Below are positions 26,343-37,400 of a stretch of 45,600 nt of DNA, piece by piece. The DNA comes from Saprospiraceae bacterium. GTDB lineage: Bacteria; Bacteroidota; Bacteroidia; Chitinophagales; Saprospiraceae. The DNA is taken from positions 1 through 45,600 of the forward strand of contig JAHDDE010000028.1 in NCBI GenBank assembly GCA_020629515.1, given 5' to 3'. Both the position numbers and the translations under genes were made by a program. Position 1 is the stretch's first letter, and each line of letters starts with the position of its first letter. The notes under the pieces were generated by a model. The model ran no database searches. It had not been told where the DNA came from and saw nothing but the letters and a program-made list of their open reading frames with translations.

Positions 26343-26377
26343 AAAGAAGGCGGTAAAATTGATTTACCGCCTTCTTT
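26343..26377. terminator. Bidirectional terminator between the FadL-like and giant genes
   Basis: A 15-bp perfect inverted repeat (AAAGAAGGCGGTAAA 26343-26357; TTTACCGCCTTCTTT 26363-26377) with a 5-nt loop sits between two convergent stop codons. It has A/T runs on both flanks, so it can serve both transcripts. Confidence 0.85.
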
Positions 26378-26398
26378 AGTTCTTTATCTACTATACTG

Positions 26399-29300
26399 CT
26401 ATTCCATAATTATCATCTTTTTAGTGGCAACATTATCTCCTGCACTAACTTGATAATACAAAATGCCCTTAGCATTTAATTGTGATTCATCTATAACTAT
26501 CTCATTTAATCCTGCATCATAAAATCTTTGATCATAATATACCTGACGTCCCGTTATATCGAATATTGATAACTCGACAGAGTTGGATTGAGAGATATAA
26601 AACTGGATGTTAGATTTTCCTGCAAAAGGATTAGGCTCATTTTGATAGAGTTCAAAGGTCTTATCCATAGACCTGTTGTAGTCTAATGTGAGGCCATAGT
26701 CTGTAAGTTCTTCTCCAATATAAATTTCGGAGCTGCTATTTGGTGTAATTCGAATGGCTTCAGATAAATTCTGATTAACTGAACTGGTAATATTCAGTTC
26801 TACATTCATAGAGGGAGTACCTAATGGAGAAATAATACTGATCTTCAATCTTTCTCCACTCTGATGATAAAATTCTTCACTCAGCATTGACCCGTTAACT
26901 TTGATGTAATTTATATCTGACCCATTTATTACATAATTTAATTCTAAACCATATATAAGCTCTTCGCTTTGGACCATATAGTTAGCTGCATATTCAGAAC
27001 CTTTCAATAAGCTTATATCATCTGCTATGATAGTTTCATTCAGTTGAGATCGTGACCCAGCCAAAAGTGAATTGGCAACAGCATTGCCATTAACGTCTCC
27101 CAGCTTAACTGCTATAAAGTCAAGATTCCTTTGATTGACATTTAAATCTAACAGATCAACCCCCTCATTAAGAGGCCAAGGATCATTGATATTCTCAAAA
27201 GTTTGCTCCGCATCAATAAATCTCCAAGATTCTTGAGAGGAAAAGGATTCAGAAGCTCCCAGAATCACCCTTCGCATTTCAACAAGATCCAATGCCGTTA
27301 CCTTTTCGTCACCATTGACATCAGATGCTATAATGGTATATGGCGAATCAAATTCTCTCAATGATAATATGTACTGCTGAATCATGACCAAATCAAGAGT
27401 TGTAACCCCATTGGTATAGTCATCGTTCTTCTGAACATCTATAGAGTAATCAGCATACATTGGGTTGCTACCAAAAGTGTATGAACCATCAACTTCTGTA
27501 TCTTTTTGATCTTGAAGACCACTTCCAGATTGGCTTATGGTGACCTGTGCAGATTCAACATTATCACCTAAGACTGTAGATACATGGCCTGCTATTAGAG
27601 CAGCTCCTTCATCCATATCCTCACAAGCATTGACATTATCGTCTATGGTAATCTGTACGGTACAAAAATTATTATTGCCCATCTCGTCCCATACATAAAC
27701 ACGAACAGACTTAGTCGTAGATACTCCGTTGGCTATGCTATCGCAAGTAAACACTAAGTTGTTCACATTTGGATCATCACCACTAAAGGAATAAGTGATA
27801 GGGTTACCACACTCATCAGTAAACTTCCCGTCTACAGCAAAGTCACTGGCCCAGATTGCTACAGAACCTGATGTATTCATTACGGTAGTAACTATACCTG
27901 TTATACATTGTGCCTGTGGACCTTCATTATCGCTAATTATAAATTCGCATTCTTCTTCAGTAGAGTTACCACATTCATCCGTAGCCCTCCAAAGTATACT
28001 ATGAGTCCCCACACCTATAATCGTATCTATTAATACACTCGCCGCACCATTTTCTCCAATTATAGGATCCAAATCTAAATCATAAATATTATCTCCATTC
28101 AAATCAACTTTTGCCGTCCACGATAAAACGTCCGAACATCCGCTATCAGATCCAATAACTGAAATAATAAAATTACTTGCTCCACATGGTTCATTAGTAG
28201 TTATGTTGGTGGATTCACAAGTTATAACAGGCTTAGTGTCATCTTTTACCTTAATAGTTTGACTAAAAGTATAAAGCCCAGTATCATCTGCTTGATTAGG
28301 CTGATACAAACACCAATCAATAATAGTATATGTTCTTATGATCTTCTTACAAAATCCTCCAGAACTTCCATCCAATTCAAATTCTTGGTCTTCAACTGAT
28401 TCTGCTAATAAATTGCAAGTCTCTCCATTTATAGTGACTGATCCAAAGTCCTCTTCATCACAAGAAACTTCAATTTCTTTTTGCGGAAAGTCTATGTCCA
28501 ATGCATCAAGATCGCCCATTCTGAACTCTTTGACACAAAGAGTATCTATTGATCCATCGATGAAATATGCAATTTTAGCCACGCCAACATTACAAGATTC
28601 ATTAATGTTGCTTTCTAATATTTCATACTCTACATTGAGTCTTGAGGTAGTGCATGATCTCAACAATACGACAGGACTATATAAAGAATCTGTTATTACA
28701 GCAGGAAAATCACTATCACATCCTAAACTAACAACGTCTGGACCACAATTAATCTCTAAGTCACTATTCTTGTCTTCGACTCTAACAGTTGTCCAACCAA
28801 TTCCTTGGTTCCCATCTATATCTGTCACCCTGAGCTCAATCATATGCTCACCGAAAGGATAATTATCATCTGTTATCGAAGTAATATCATTTTGATCGAA
28901 CTTAATATGTGGTCGCCAAATACTATCACTAAGCCTTTTCATCTCGTAAGATAATTCTGAACCCGAGCAGGCATCATAACTACCTACATCAATATTATGT
29001 GGAAATACTTTAGCAAAGCACGAATCCAATGAAGTAGAGAGCGTTACAATAATTTTATCCTTAGTGATCACAACGGGCTCAGCACTGTCCTTAATCATTA
29101 ATAAGGATGATCTATTAGACACATTTCCACATTGGTCCGACATCTCATAGATCACATTATAACTTCCTGGCATAAGACCTTGTAGTCTATATCCATTAGA
29201 GGATTCAGCTATATACTCGCTTGTCCCTACTTGTACCTTTGCTAACCAAGTTAACATGTTTTTGTCTGTACAATTATCAATGATTGTGGAATCGATAGGA

Positions 29301-30454
29301 CTGGGGACTACTAGATCACTTACACATGTCCAAGGATTAGTAGTTGACATTGGAATAGTATCATTAATCTCAAATTCTGGTGCCTCATTATCCATCACCG
29401 CAATGATCTGCGTTTCATTTCGAGTAGTTTTATTACACCAGTCCAATATTTTCCATGTTCTCACAATCTTATAAGCATGTGGACAATTGACATCAGGGAT
29501 AATTCTATCCGTATCTGTATATGTCGCTACAATTTTACAATACTGTTGTACGTCAGTAGTTTCTAAACTTATTGGTCTATTTACTATTTGACCACCTACA
29601 TTATCAATGGTATAGGGAAAAGAGTTCTTTACGGCGGTATTCAAATTAGGATTTGTAAAATAACTTGTATCGGAGAAATAATTTCGGAGCGACTCAGGAT
29701 CTATATCAATTCCACATTCGACAATAACTCTTGATTCGGGGGAGAGTATGTCTGTGTTATCAATAGCATCAAATTTGAACTTTTGTTTACATCCAATAAT
29801 TTGATCTGATTCGCCTGCTTCTGTGACCAGTTTAGCTTTCCATGTTCTGAAAATGTAATAACTGCCACATAAAGAGTCATTGATTAATTCATCTTCAAAA
29901 AACACATTCACTGCTTGTCCACAATTATCTTGATAAGACGGATTAAGCGCAGTGGTCATAGATGAATCTTGATAAAATTCGTCAATAGAAGCACAAGAAA
30001 ATGTACATTCAGGAGTAACTACAGTGGCCGTATCTGGACACATACAATCACTACTAAGTCGAGGAGGAAGCTTATCTTCTACATAAAAATCTCCCCAACA
30101 AGAGATTCCAGTATTCAGATCTTCCACACTCACTGTAAAAGCCCCAGGTTCAGTAAATTGAATTAATGATCCAACGTTACCTGAAATAAAGCCTAATCCA
30201 GAACCCGTCATTACTCCATTCAAGGAGGATCCAATCATCGGGGTTACTGTGATCTCATATCTATTGGTATCAAAAACTGAAGGTAGGCCAATAACCATGC
30301 TATTTGCACTTATGACAATCTCACACTGCTCATCTAAAGAGGCCCTCAAACCTCCTAAACAAGAGAGGCCTTGGGACATTAGTAAAGCGGGAAATGCAAA
30401 TAACCATAGAGCGAAGAATCCTCTTCGAAAAACGTAAAGTTTGCTCATAGGCAT
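26399..30454 (-). CDS. Giant T9SS-secreted HYR-like/dockerin-like protein
   Basis: 1351 residues (ATG 30454, or ATG 30448 two codons later) with a signal peptide ending ...LLMSQG. The body consists of HYR/Ig-like domains with many Cys and the recurrent phrases 'MDNEAPEFEI', 'DQCGNVSN', 'ATDECGNSTEEC' and 'RTWKILDWCN', as in Saprospiraceae surface proteins. Near 1012-1066 lies a dockerin-like pair (GVTTLDLVMIQQYIL; DVNGDEKVTALD). The strand VKLGDVNGNAVAN follows. The last ~80 residues (NEPNPFAGKSNIQF...ATKKMIIME) are a type A sorting domain. It is probably secreted by the T9SS and may be a structural or adhesive protein. Enzymatic motifs were not seen. Confidence 0.85.
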   Translation of the reverse strand: MPMSKLYVFRRGFFALWLFAFPALLMSQGLSCLGGLRASLDEQCEIVISANSMVIGLPSVFDTNRYEITVTPMIGSSLNGVMTGSGLGFISGNVGSLIQFTEPGAFTVSVEDLNTGISCWGDFYVEDKLPPRLSSDCMCPDTATVVTPECTFSCASIDEFYQDSSMTTALNPSYQDNCGQAVNVFFEDELINDSLCGSYYIFRTWKAKLVTEAGESDQIIGCKQKFKFDAIDNTDILSPESRVIVECGIDIDPESLRNYFSDTSYFTNPNLNTAVKNSFPYTIDNVGGQIVNRPISLETTDVQQYCKIVATYTDTDRIIPDVNCPHAYKIVRTWKILDWCNKTTRNETQIIAVMDNEAPEFEINDTIPMSTTNPWTCVSDLVVPSPIDSTIIDNCTDKNMLTWLAKVQVGTSEYIAESSNGYRLQGLMPGSYNVIYEMSDQCGNVSNRSSLLMIKDSAEPVVITKDKIIVTLSTSLDSCFAKVFPHNIDVGSYDACSGSELSYEMKRLSDSIWRPHIKFDQNDITSITDDNYPFGEHMIELRVTDIDGNQGIGWTTVRVEDKNSDLEINCGPDVVSLGCDSDFPAVITDSLYSPVVLLRSCTTSRLNVEYEILESNINESCNVGVAKIAYFIDGSIDTLCVKEFRMGDLDALDIDFPQKEIEVSCDEEDFGSVTINGETCNLLAESVEDQEFELDGSSGGFCKKIIRTYTIIDWCLYQPNQADDTGLYTFSQTIKVKDDTKPVITCESTNITTNEPCGASNFIISVIGSDSGCSDVLSWTAKVDLNGDNIYDLDLDPIIGENGAASVLIDTIIGVGTHSILWRATDECGNSTEEECEFIISDNEGPQAQCITGIVTTVMNTSGSVAIWASDFAVDGKFTDECGNPITYSFSGDDPNVNNLVFTCDSIANGVSTTKSVRVYVWDEMGNNNFCTVQITIDDNVNACEDMDEGAALIAGHVSTVLGDNVESAQVTISQSGSGLQDQKDTEVDGSYTFGSNPMYADYSIDVQKNDDYTNGVTTLDLVMIQQYILSLREFDSPYTIIASDVNGDEKVTALDLVEMRRVILGASESFSSQESWRFIDAEQTFENINDPWPLNEGVDLLDLNVNQRNLDFIAVKLGDVNGNAVANSLLAGSRSQLNETIIADDISLLKGSEYAANYMVQSEELIYGLELNYVINGSDINYIKVNGSMLSEEFYHQSGERLKISIISPLGTPSMNVELNITSSVNQNLSEAIRITPNSSSEIYIGEELTDYGLTLDYNRSMDKTFELYQNEPNPFAGKSNIQFYISQSNSVELSIFDITGRQVYYDQRFYDAGLNEIVIDESQLNAKGILYYQVSAGDNVATKKMIIME

Positions 30455-30772
30455 TTTAAAAAGTTTTGGTTAAAAAATGATGTATGAGTTCTTTAACCAG
30501 CGATAACCATTGTTATCACACTTTTATCTATAAGGGATTAGTAAGTATAAAAAGAGGGGACAATATATTTTAATAAATGATTTTTGAGTTTGGCATAAAA
30601 AGGTTATGGTCTAAAACACATAACCAATTCTAACTTTTAAAAAAACTCAAATGGGATTAATATCTCGGGGGTGAGATTTCTTTGTTACAACAAATGTAGT
30701 ATGAGTAATTGATTGAAAGCTGATATTGGAATGGTAATTATTACATTTTAATTACACTGATAAAGACTTATT
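30455..30772. other. 318-bp non-coding stretch upstream of the giant HYR-like gene
   Basis: No ORF with coding character is present. It contains a small hairpin GATAAC-CATT-GTTATC (30502-30517), a 7-bp inverted repeat GGTTATG (30602-30608) / CATAACC (30619-30625), and one -7 element further upstream (30691-30698). It may be a long leader of the giant gene plus its promoter. Confidence 0.4.
30691..30698 (-). promoter_or_regulatory. Candidate -7 element for the giant HYR-like gene
   Basis: The minus strand reads TACATTTG, a perfect TAnnTTTG. It lies about 237 bp upstream of the ATG, so a long structured leader would result. No convincing -33 element is present. Confidence 0.3.
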
Positions 30773-31258
30773 TTAATATGTCGCATCTAAAATCAAAGGC
30801 TTAGAAAAGGTTTGTACCCAATAATCATAATGCTTAGACATTCCAACATGTGTAACATCTGGATCCATTAACATCTTACAATGACTTGGACTTTCCTTCC
30901 AAGCTTCTAATACGTCATAAAAATCATAATAACCTTTACCTAAATTTTCACCAATGCGCTGCCAATCATAGCCAATTCTATCTAATCTATCCCCAAGTGT
31001 ACTTCCATCAAGCGCTTTATGAGAAAATAAATTATGTCTATAAAGGTACTTAGCATATCGGGAGGAAACTTTATAAAGAGTTTCATTCCACTTTAAGGAT
31101 TCAACTGGAGGCATATAAGTTCCTCCACAATTGCATCCCTTAGATCTTAACTCATTGAGTTCTCCTAAGACTTTGGATATAGATTTAGTCGAAGGTTGCG
31201 AAAATGAGGAATAACTAATCAACAGGAAAAGAAATAATATAGACCTTTGGTGAATCAT
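30773..31258 (-). CDS. CAP/SCP-domain secreted protein
   Basis: 161 residues: a signal peptide (about 1-20, ...SYSSFSQ) followed by one CAP domain. Signature residues are LKWNETLYKVSSRYAKYL, the cavity His in HNLFSHKALDG, the RIGENLG block and the second His in ESPSHCKMLMDP. These place two His and two Glu in the usual CAP pocket. The function of bacterial CAP proteins is mostly unknown; protease and lipid- or sterol-binding roles have been proposed. It overlaps the phosphatase gene by 4 bp (ATGA), so it is translationally coupled to it. It is the last gene of the ahcY operon. Confidence 0.85.
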   Translation of the reverse strand: MIHQRSILFLFLLISYSSFSQPSTKSISKVLGELNELRSKGCNCGGTYMPPVESLKWNETLYKVSSRYAKYLYRHNLFSHKALDGSTLGDRLDRIGYDWQRIGENLGKGYYDFYDVLEAWKESPSHCKMLMDPDVTHVGMSKHYDYWVQTFSKPLILDATY

Positions 31259-31713
31259 AAATTATTACGAATCTCTTCAACGATTTTTTGAGCTGCCATC
31301 TCCAATAACTCATACACTTCATCAAAGTTGTCATGATAATAAGGATCTGGTACTGCTCGATTTTCGTTAGGATAAACGTAGTTGAGTATCAACTTTATTT
31401 TATCTGAATATTGATTTTCGTGATCTAATCTTTTGATATCCTGATAATTGGACGAGTCCATTGCCAAGATCAAGTCGAACTCTTTTAAATCAGAGGATAA
31501 AATCTGTCTACTTCGCTGCCCTGAAATATCTATACCGTTAATGCTTGCCACTGATATAGATCCTGCGTGAGGAGGCTCGCCAGTATGCCAACCACTTGTG
31601 CCAGCAGAATCAACTTCTACTATAATTCCACTTTGCTCTAATTTTTTCCTTAGTATACCTTCAGCAAGGGGACTACGACAGATATTGCCAAGACAAACCA
31701 ATAGGATTTTCAT
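31255..31713 (-). CDS. Low-molecular-weight protein tyrosine phosphatase
   Basis: 152 residues, the family's standard size. The P-loop CLGNICRS (Cys7 to Arg13, CX5R) starts at the N-terminus, and the general-acid Asp is D123 in VPDPYY. It hydrolyses phosphotyrosine in the cytosol. Bacterial relatives often counteract tyrosine kinases of polysaccharide export, but no such gene is nearby. It follows metK by 10 bp and overlaps the CAP gene by 4 bp. Confidence 0.95.
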   Translation of the reverse strand: MKILLVCLGNICRSPLAEGILRKKLEQSGIIVEVDSAGTSGWHTGEPPHAGSISVASINGIDISGQRSRQILSSDLKEFDLILAMDSSNYQDIKRLDHENQYSDKIKLILNYVYPNENRAVPDPYYHDNFDEVYELLEMAAQKIVEEIRNNL

Positions 31714-31723
31714 AATCCATCTT

Positions 31724-33013
31724 CTACAAATTAAAGGCTTCCTTGACTTTATCTACATAGTCTAACTTTTCCCAAGGAAATAATTCTACTTCAATCTGAG
31801 TTTTTTGACCGGCGTTCTCAAAAACTTTTGTCACTTTTTTGCTTTCTCTACCCATATGGCCATATGCAGCTGTCTCAGAATAGATTGGCGTTCTCAGATT
31901 AAATCTTTGCTCTATAGCATAAGGTCTCATATCAAAAATCCCATCAACAATTTTTGCTATTTCACCATCTTTAAGCTTTTTCCCATTTTCTCCTTTAACC
32001 TTACAAGTTCCATAAGTATCCACAAAAATTCCACAAGGTTTTGCTACTCCTATAGCATAGGAGACTTGTACGAGCACCTCATCACAAAGTCCTGCAGCAA
32101 CTAAATTTTTTGCTATATGACGAGTAGCGTAGGCTGCAGACCTATCTACCTTTGAAGGATCTTTTCCTGAAAAAGCTCCTCCACCGTGAGCCCCTTTCCC
32201 TCCATAAGTATCAACTATAATCTTCCGGCCAGTAAGGCCCGTATCTCCATGTGGGCCACCTATCACGAATTTACCCGTTGGATTTATATGATAATTAATT
32301 TCTCCTTTAAAAAGTCTCTTTAATGCGGGTGATAATTTCTTCTTTACTCTAGGGATCACATAGGATACGATATCTTTCTTGATTTTTGCGAGCATTTCTT
32401 CATCCTCGGCAAAATCATCATGCTGTGTAGACACAACAATGGTATCAATTCTCAATGGCTTATTTGAATCTGAATATTCTATAGTCACCTGAGATTTGGC
32501 ATCTGGTCGCAAGTATTTTATACGCTTATTTTCTCTTCTCACTTCTGCCAGCTCCTCGAGGATTTTATGAGAAAGGTATAATGCTACGGGCATATAGTTT
32601 TCACTTTCTTTGGTAGCATATCCAAACATCATTCCTTGATCTCCTGCGCCTTGAGCGTTGGCTTTAGACTCGAAATCATCAGCAGCTTTTCTATCCACTC
32701 CCTGATTAATATCAGAAGACTGTTCATGAATTGCTGAAAATACACCACAAGAATTGGCCTCAAACATATAATCTGCCTTAGTATAACCTATTTTTTTGAT
32801 AACATCCCTTGCAATGGTCTGAACATCTAAATAAGTCTTTGTATTGACTTCACCAGCCAATACGACTTGACCCGTTGTAACTAAAGTCTCACATGCAACC
32901 TTAGAGTTTGGATCAAAAGCTAAAAAATGATCAATCAGTGCATCTGAGATTTGGTCTGCGACCTTGTCAGGATGTCCTTCAGAAACTGATTCGGAAGTAA
33001 ATAAATATGGCAT
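31724..33013 (-). CDS. metK: S-adenosylmethionine synthetase
   Basis: 429 residues, slightly longer than the ~385 of the E. coli enzyme, as is usual in this phylum. The conserved blocks are [13 protein letters not shown] at the N-terminus, the ATP-binding [12 protein letters not shown], and the P-loop-like [20 protein letters not shown]. The enzyme makes SAM from methionine and ATP. The gene lies 25 bp downstream of ahcY, joining synthesis of the methyl donor to removal of its product SAH. No SAM riboswitch was seen upstream. Confidence 0.97.
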   Translation of the reverse strand: MPYLFTSESVSEGHPDKVADQISDALIDHFLAFDPNSKVACETLVTTGQVVLAGEVNTKTYLDVQTIARDVIKKIGYTKADYMFEANSCGVFSAIHEQSSDINQGVDRKAADDFESKANAQGAGDQGMMFGYATKESENYMPVALYLSHKILEELAEVRRENKRIKYLRPDAKSQVTIEYSDSNKPLRIDTIVVSTQHDDFAEDEEMLAKIKKDIVSYVIPRVKKKLSPALKRLFKGEINYHINPTGKFVIGGPHGDTGLTGRKIIVDTYGGKGAHGGGAFSGKDPSKVDRSAAYATRHIAKNLVAAGLCDEVLVQVSYAIGVAKPCGIFVDTYGTCKVKGENGKKLKDGEIAKIVDGIFDMRPYAIEQRFNLRTPIYSETAAYGHMGRESKKVTKVFENAGQKTQIEVELFPWEKLDYVDKVKEAFNL

Positions 33014-33038
33014 GAGTTTGGAATCTTAATAAAGTGAT

Positions 33039-34328
33039 CTAATAACGGTAATATTCAGGTTTGTATGGTCCATCAACTGGTACATTGATATATTTAGCTT
33101 GATCTTCTGTTAGCCCTTCTAATTCAGCACCGATCTTTGCTAAATGTAAGAATGCCACTTTTTCATCTAAATGCTTAGGTAAAGTATACACTTTATTTTC
33201 GTACTTATCTGAATTTTGCCAGAGCTCTAATTGTGCTAAAGTCTGATTGGTAAAAGAGTTGGACATAACAAATGACGGATGGCCTGTCGCACATCCTAAA
33301 TTGACAAGCCTACCTTCTGCCAACACAATAATATCTTTCCCATCAACTACATACTTATCAACTTGAGGCTTAATTTCAACTTTTGAATTACCATGCTCAG
33401 AATTTAACCAAGCCATATCGATTTCATTATCAAAGTGACCAATATTACAAACTATCGTTTTGTCCTTCATAGCCTTGAAATGTTTCGCAGTAATAACATT
33501 TTTATTACCTGTTGCTGTAACGATTATATTAGCTTCTGGAATTGCGTTATCCATCTTTTTAACAGCGAATCCATCCATTGCGGCTTGAAGCGCACATATC
33601 GGGTCTATCTCTGTCACAATAACTCGACATCCCGCTCCTTGTAATGAGGCAGCCGAACCTTTACCTACATCGCCATAACCTGCGACAACGGCTACCTTTC
33701 CCGCCATCATAATATCCGTAGCTCTTCTTATAGCATCCACACAAGATTCTTTACAGCCGTATTTATTATCAAATTTAGACTTAGTCACAGAATCATTTAC
33801 GTTGATTGCAGGAAGTGTCAACGTCCCATTTATTTCTCTCTCATATAACCTATGTACTCCTGTAGTAGTCTCTTCACTGAGGCCTTTTATGCCTTCAACC
33901 AATTCAGGATGTTTGTCCAAGACAATATTAGTTAGATCTCCACCATCATCTAAAATCATATTTAATGGCTTCCCCCCCTCAAATGCAAATAGTGTTTGTT
34001 CAATTGCCCACCAAAACTCTTCTTCAGACATCCCCTTCCATGCAAAAACAGGTACTCCTGTATCAGCTATAGCAGCAGCAGCATGATCTTGCGTAGAAAA
34101 AATATTACATGACGACCATGTAACTTCCGCTCCCAATGCAGTTAAAGTTTCAATTAAAACTGCTGTTTGGATAGTCATATGTAAACAACCCGCAATTCTC
34201 GCTCCTTTTAATGGTTGGGTATCTCCGTATTCCTCTCTTAAAGCCATGAGACCCGGCATCTCCGCTTCAGCCAATTCAATTTCTTTACGACCCCAGGCAG
34301 CTAAATTTATGTCCTTAACCTTGTACAT
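33039..34328 (-). CDS. ahcY: Adenosylhomocysteinase (SAH hydrolase)
   Basis: 429 residues. Landmarks are the N-terminal [15 protein letters not shown], the substrate-site DDGGDLTN, the NAD-binding [13 protein letters not shown], and the C-terminal PYKPEYYRY that closes the cofactor site. It hydrolyses S-adenosylhomocysteine to adenosine and homocysteine. It is the first gene of a four-gene unit with metK, the phosphatase and the CAP protein. The 117 bp upstream hold only the giant gene's terminator and an A/T-rich promoter region without a clear consensus element. Confidence 0.97.
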   Translation of the reverse strand: MYKVKDINLAAWGRKEIELAEAEMPGLMALREEYGDTQPLKGARIAGCLHMTIQTAVLIETLTALGAEVTWSSCNIFSTQDHAAAAIADTGVPVFAWKGMSEEEFWWAIEQTLFAFEGGKPLNMILDDGGDLTNIVLDKHPELVEGIKGLSEETTTGVHRLYEREINGTLTLPAINVNDSVTKSKFDNKYGCKESCVDAIRRATDIMMAGKVAVVAGYGDVGKGSAASLQGAGCRVIVTEIDPICALQAAMDGFAVKKMDNAIPEANIIVTATGNKNVITAKHFKAMKDKTIVCNIGHFDNEIDMAWLNSEHGNSKVEIKPQVDKYVVDGKDIIVLAEGRLVNLGCATGHPSFVMSNSFTNQTLAQLELWQNSDKYENKVYTLPKHLDEKVAFLHLAKIGAELEGLTEDQAKYINVPVDGPYKPEYYRY

Positions 34329-34389
34329 TGAGTTTATTTTAAATTTTGGTGCGAATATCAGTAATACTTATGTAAACTTCATCATTTAT

Positions 34390-34422
34390 AAAAAAAAAGG
34401 CTAACCAAGAATGGTTAGCCTT
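34390..34422 (-). terminator. Rho-independent terminator of the giant DUF11 gene
   Basis: AAGGCTAACCA (34397-34407) and TGGTTAGCCTT (34412-34422) form an 11-bp perfect stem with a 4-nt loop. On the minus strand it is followed by a run of about nine T. It begins 24 bp after the stop of the 2859-residue gene and insulates ahcY from it. Confidence 0.9.
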
Positions 34423-34445
34423 CTATATATTATGAGTTCTTTAAA

Positions 34446-37400
34446 TTAATCTATTGATATCAATCGTCCTGAAGCCGAATATTCATCTGTGATCATATTG
34501 TAAATGACCGTACCGGTATAATAATCTAAATCTTGTTTACTTATTATTATACTATTGGATCCTGCTGTATAGATACCTGAAGTCCTGTAAAGCAGAGTCC
34601 CGTCCATCGCAAAGAAAGATAAAGTAACATTCTGATCTGACGGAATTGCGAAATTAATAGTTGTGATCTCGCTGAATGGATTCGGATTATTTTGGCCAAG
34701 ACTATATCCAATTGGGTCCAAACCATTATCTATATTTAATACTAACACATCGTTAGTCATACTATATATCTCTGGTCTGAGTTTAGAACCCGATTGGATT
34801 AAATGGCTATCAGAAAGATTATCCGCTTGAAGGGTAAATAAAACATCTCCTTTAGTCAAGCTTTCCGCCTCACTCGAATTTATACTTATTAATAACTCAT
34901 CGCCAATTAAATTGAAATTACTCGAGTTGATATCAAAATATCTCGAATCAATTTTAAACTCATTGATATCTCCAACGACCATAGACAACTGAAAACCTTT
35001 GGACTGAATATCACTGCTTAGAACAAATTGTAATTGATCCTTCGACTTGTGAACATAAATCTCAATCGACTCGTTGGATCTTGATTGTGCACTATTCAAT
35101 GATTCATTAATATCACCAACTTTTATAGCATAAAAATCATTGGTCATTATACTTCTATCCAGATCACTTAACATATAATGATTACTATATGCGGTCATGT
35201 CGTCTATAATCGCATTCATTTCTGAATCTGTAGTTATAAATCTCCAAGCCTCCGTTGTTGGTTCTATATATGACTTACCCAACAATACTTCTCTTAACTT
35301 AATAATATCCACAGCATTTATAGATCCCGAATTGTCTATATCAGCAGCGACAAGTAGTTTAGGATTAGTAATTTCTTTTAAGCCTAAAAGATGCTGTTCG
35401 ATTAATACCAAGTCTAAAGTAGTCACTCCTGCCACCATTTCATCTTCCTTAGATGGCATTAACATGTAATCATTATGCATTTCCAATGCCTTAAATTCAA
35501 AAGAACCATTCTGATCGGAGAATGTAAAGCCTTCCATGTCCGAACTTTCTATATCCACTGTAAACCCTGAAGGATTTACCTTTTCATTTGTTATAAATGT
35601 ACCAGCAACTTCAGCTGTCTCCTCATTTAAATTACTCGTATTTGGAGGACAACAACAACTAAATACTTCTATATCTCCCAAGCCAAATTTTTGGAATCTC
35701 GGATCAATATTAAATTCTGGAGTTACATCAATATATATTCCTATTTCGTCTAAACTACCACTTAATGATGTTGGATCAGATGCAGGATAATAAGCTCCTT
35801 GAGGACCATAAACATTACATTCTCCAAAAACATCATCGGGATCCAAACAATCACCCATAGACCATAAAATAGTATCACACATGCCATTAGCAGCTTGATC
35901 ACTGCCAAATGCAACTCCACCTGAACTATTAAGTCCCATTTCCCATGGATCAACTCCATCCAAACTTCCCATGGTAATATCAGTAACCAAGTTCCAATTT
36001 CCACTACCATCTAATTCATATAGCATAGTTAAACTGTTATGAACAGTTCCTCTCTCTGCCATCAACATTCTATCGCACGAAGTATTAAAATCTATATCTG
36101 GCAACTTTTCTCTAGTTCCTACATTTACAGCTAATTGTAACTGGAGTGAATTAGGATCAATTGTTCCAGTATTATCGATATCTATTGAATAGATATCTTT
36201 TCTTCTCACCCCGCCATCGTCACCTAAATCTTCTCCCCCTCCAGCAACCCGTTGTCTTTGGAAGAATAACTGTCGGGTACATTCATTTAGCTCTATAGCC
36301 CATAATGTCTCGTTAGCAGGTAATGGGTTGGATAGAAATCCAGTGGCCTGACCAAATGGGTCATATACTTGTAATATGATCCCACTAGTCGCATTTATAG
36401 CATATATCCTACCATCCGAAAGGTTTGTACCATAAAGTGTATTTGACATTTCATCATACGCAATGTTACCCCAACCTGTTGGTAATGGATTATTCCCATT
36501 CAATACCAACCTTTTACCTGGCACTATAGAGGTTCCAACTGGATTGGCTACAAATGTATTTGTAGTTGTGACTAATGATGTAACTGATCCTGGATTAGCA
36601 AAGTTTGCCTTATATAAACCTTGCTCACCACCTGGCCCTACACCTGAAGGAGTAAATGGATCTCCATCATATGCATAAACATTAGTCGCAGCCAAATAAA
36701 TATCCCCATTTGTTCTTCCTAAAGAAGTTCCGAATACTTGACCTAAATTATCTATGGTCCAAGTACCAGGTTTTCTAATCCCGACTGTTGTAGCACCTGA
36801 AGTAGCTGGTGCAGCCCAGTCATCTCCAAGAGGCGCTGTATTTGCATTTCGCAAATCTAAAATGGCAGCTACAGCCTCATTACTAAACGCTCCACCAGCA
36901 CAAGTAACGACAGCCTGTCCGATAAACGGCTCATCAGGACAGAAGCACAATTCATTAATAATTGATATTTCAACAGGATCATGATCGTCTTCGTCACCTC
37001 CATTATTGCCATCTTCATTGATAACATTGTCATCATCTAAATCGTCTGTTTCCCCATCTTGATTAAAATTAGTTGAATCTGGTGTACTATCAATATCATC
37101 CCCGCTATCACTGCTGATCTCTGCCCAGTTTCTAATTGTACTGGCACTTTGAGTTAAGTCATCGGCTAAGGTTAATACTAAAGGAATCACTCGACTACTT
37201 CCCGGTGCAATATTAGTAATGGTGTTACTTAGTTGACCCGAACCACTAACGCTCCAACCATTATTATCATTGACACTTAGACTTAATTCTGCTGGCAAAT
37301 AATCTGTGATGGTCACTGCACCTGATGGCAATGTACCTTGATTAATCACGGTTATATTAAAAGACACCTCAGCATTAGGCTGAAAAGGACCCGAACCAAC

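Noticed and set aside
34329-34445. SAM-II or SAH riboswitch upstream of ahcY-metK
   Set aside because: The only structure is a perfect stem followed by a T-run, which is the terminator of the upstream gene. No pseudoknot or conserved core words could be found.
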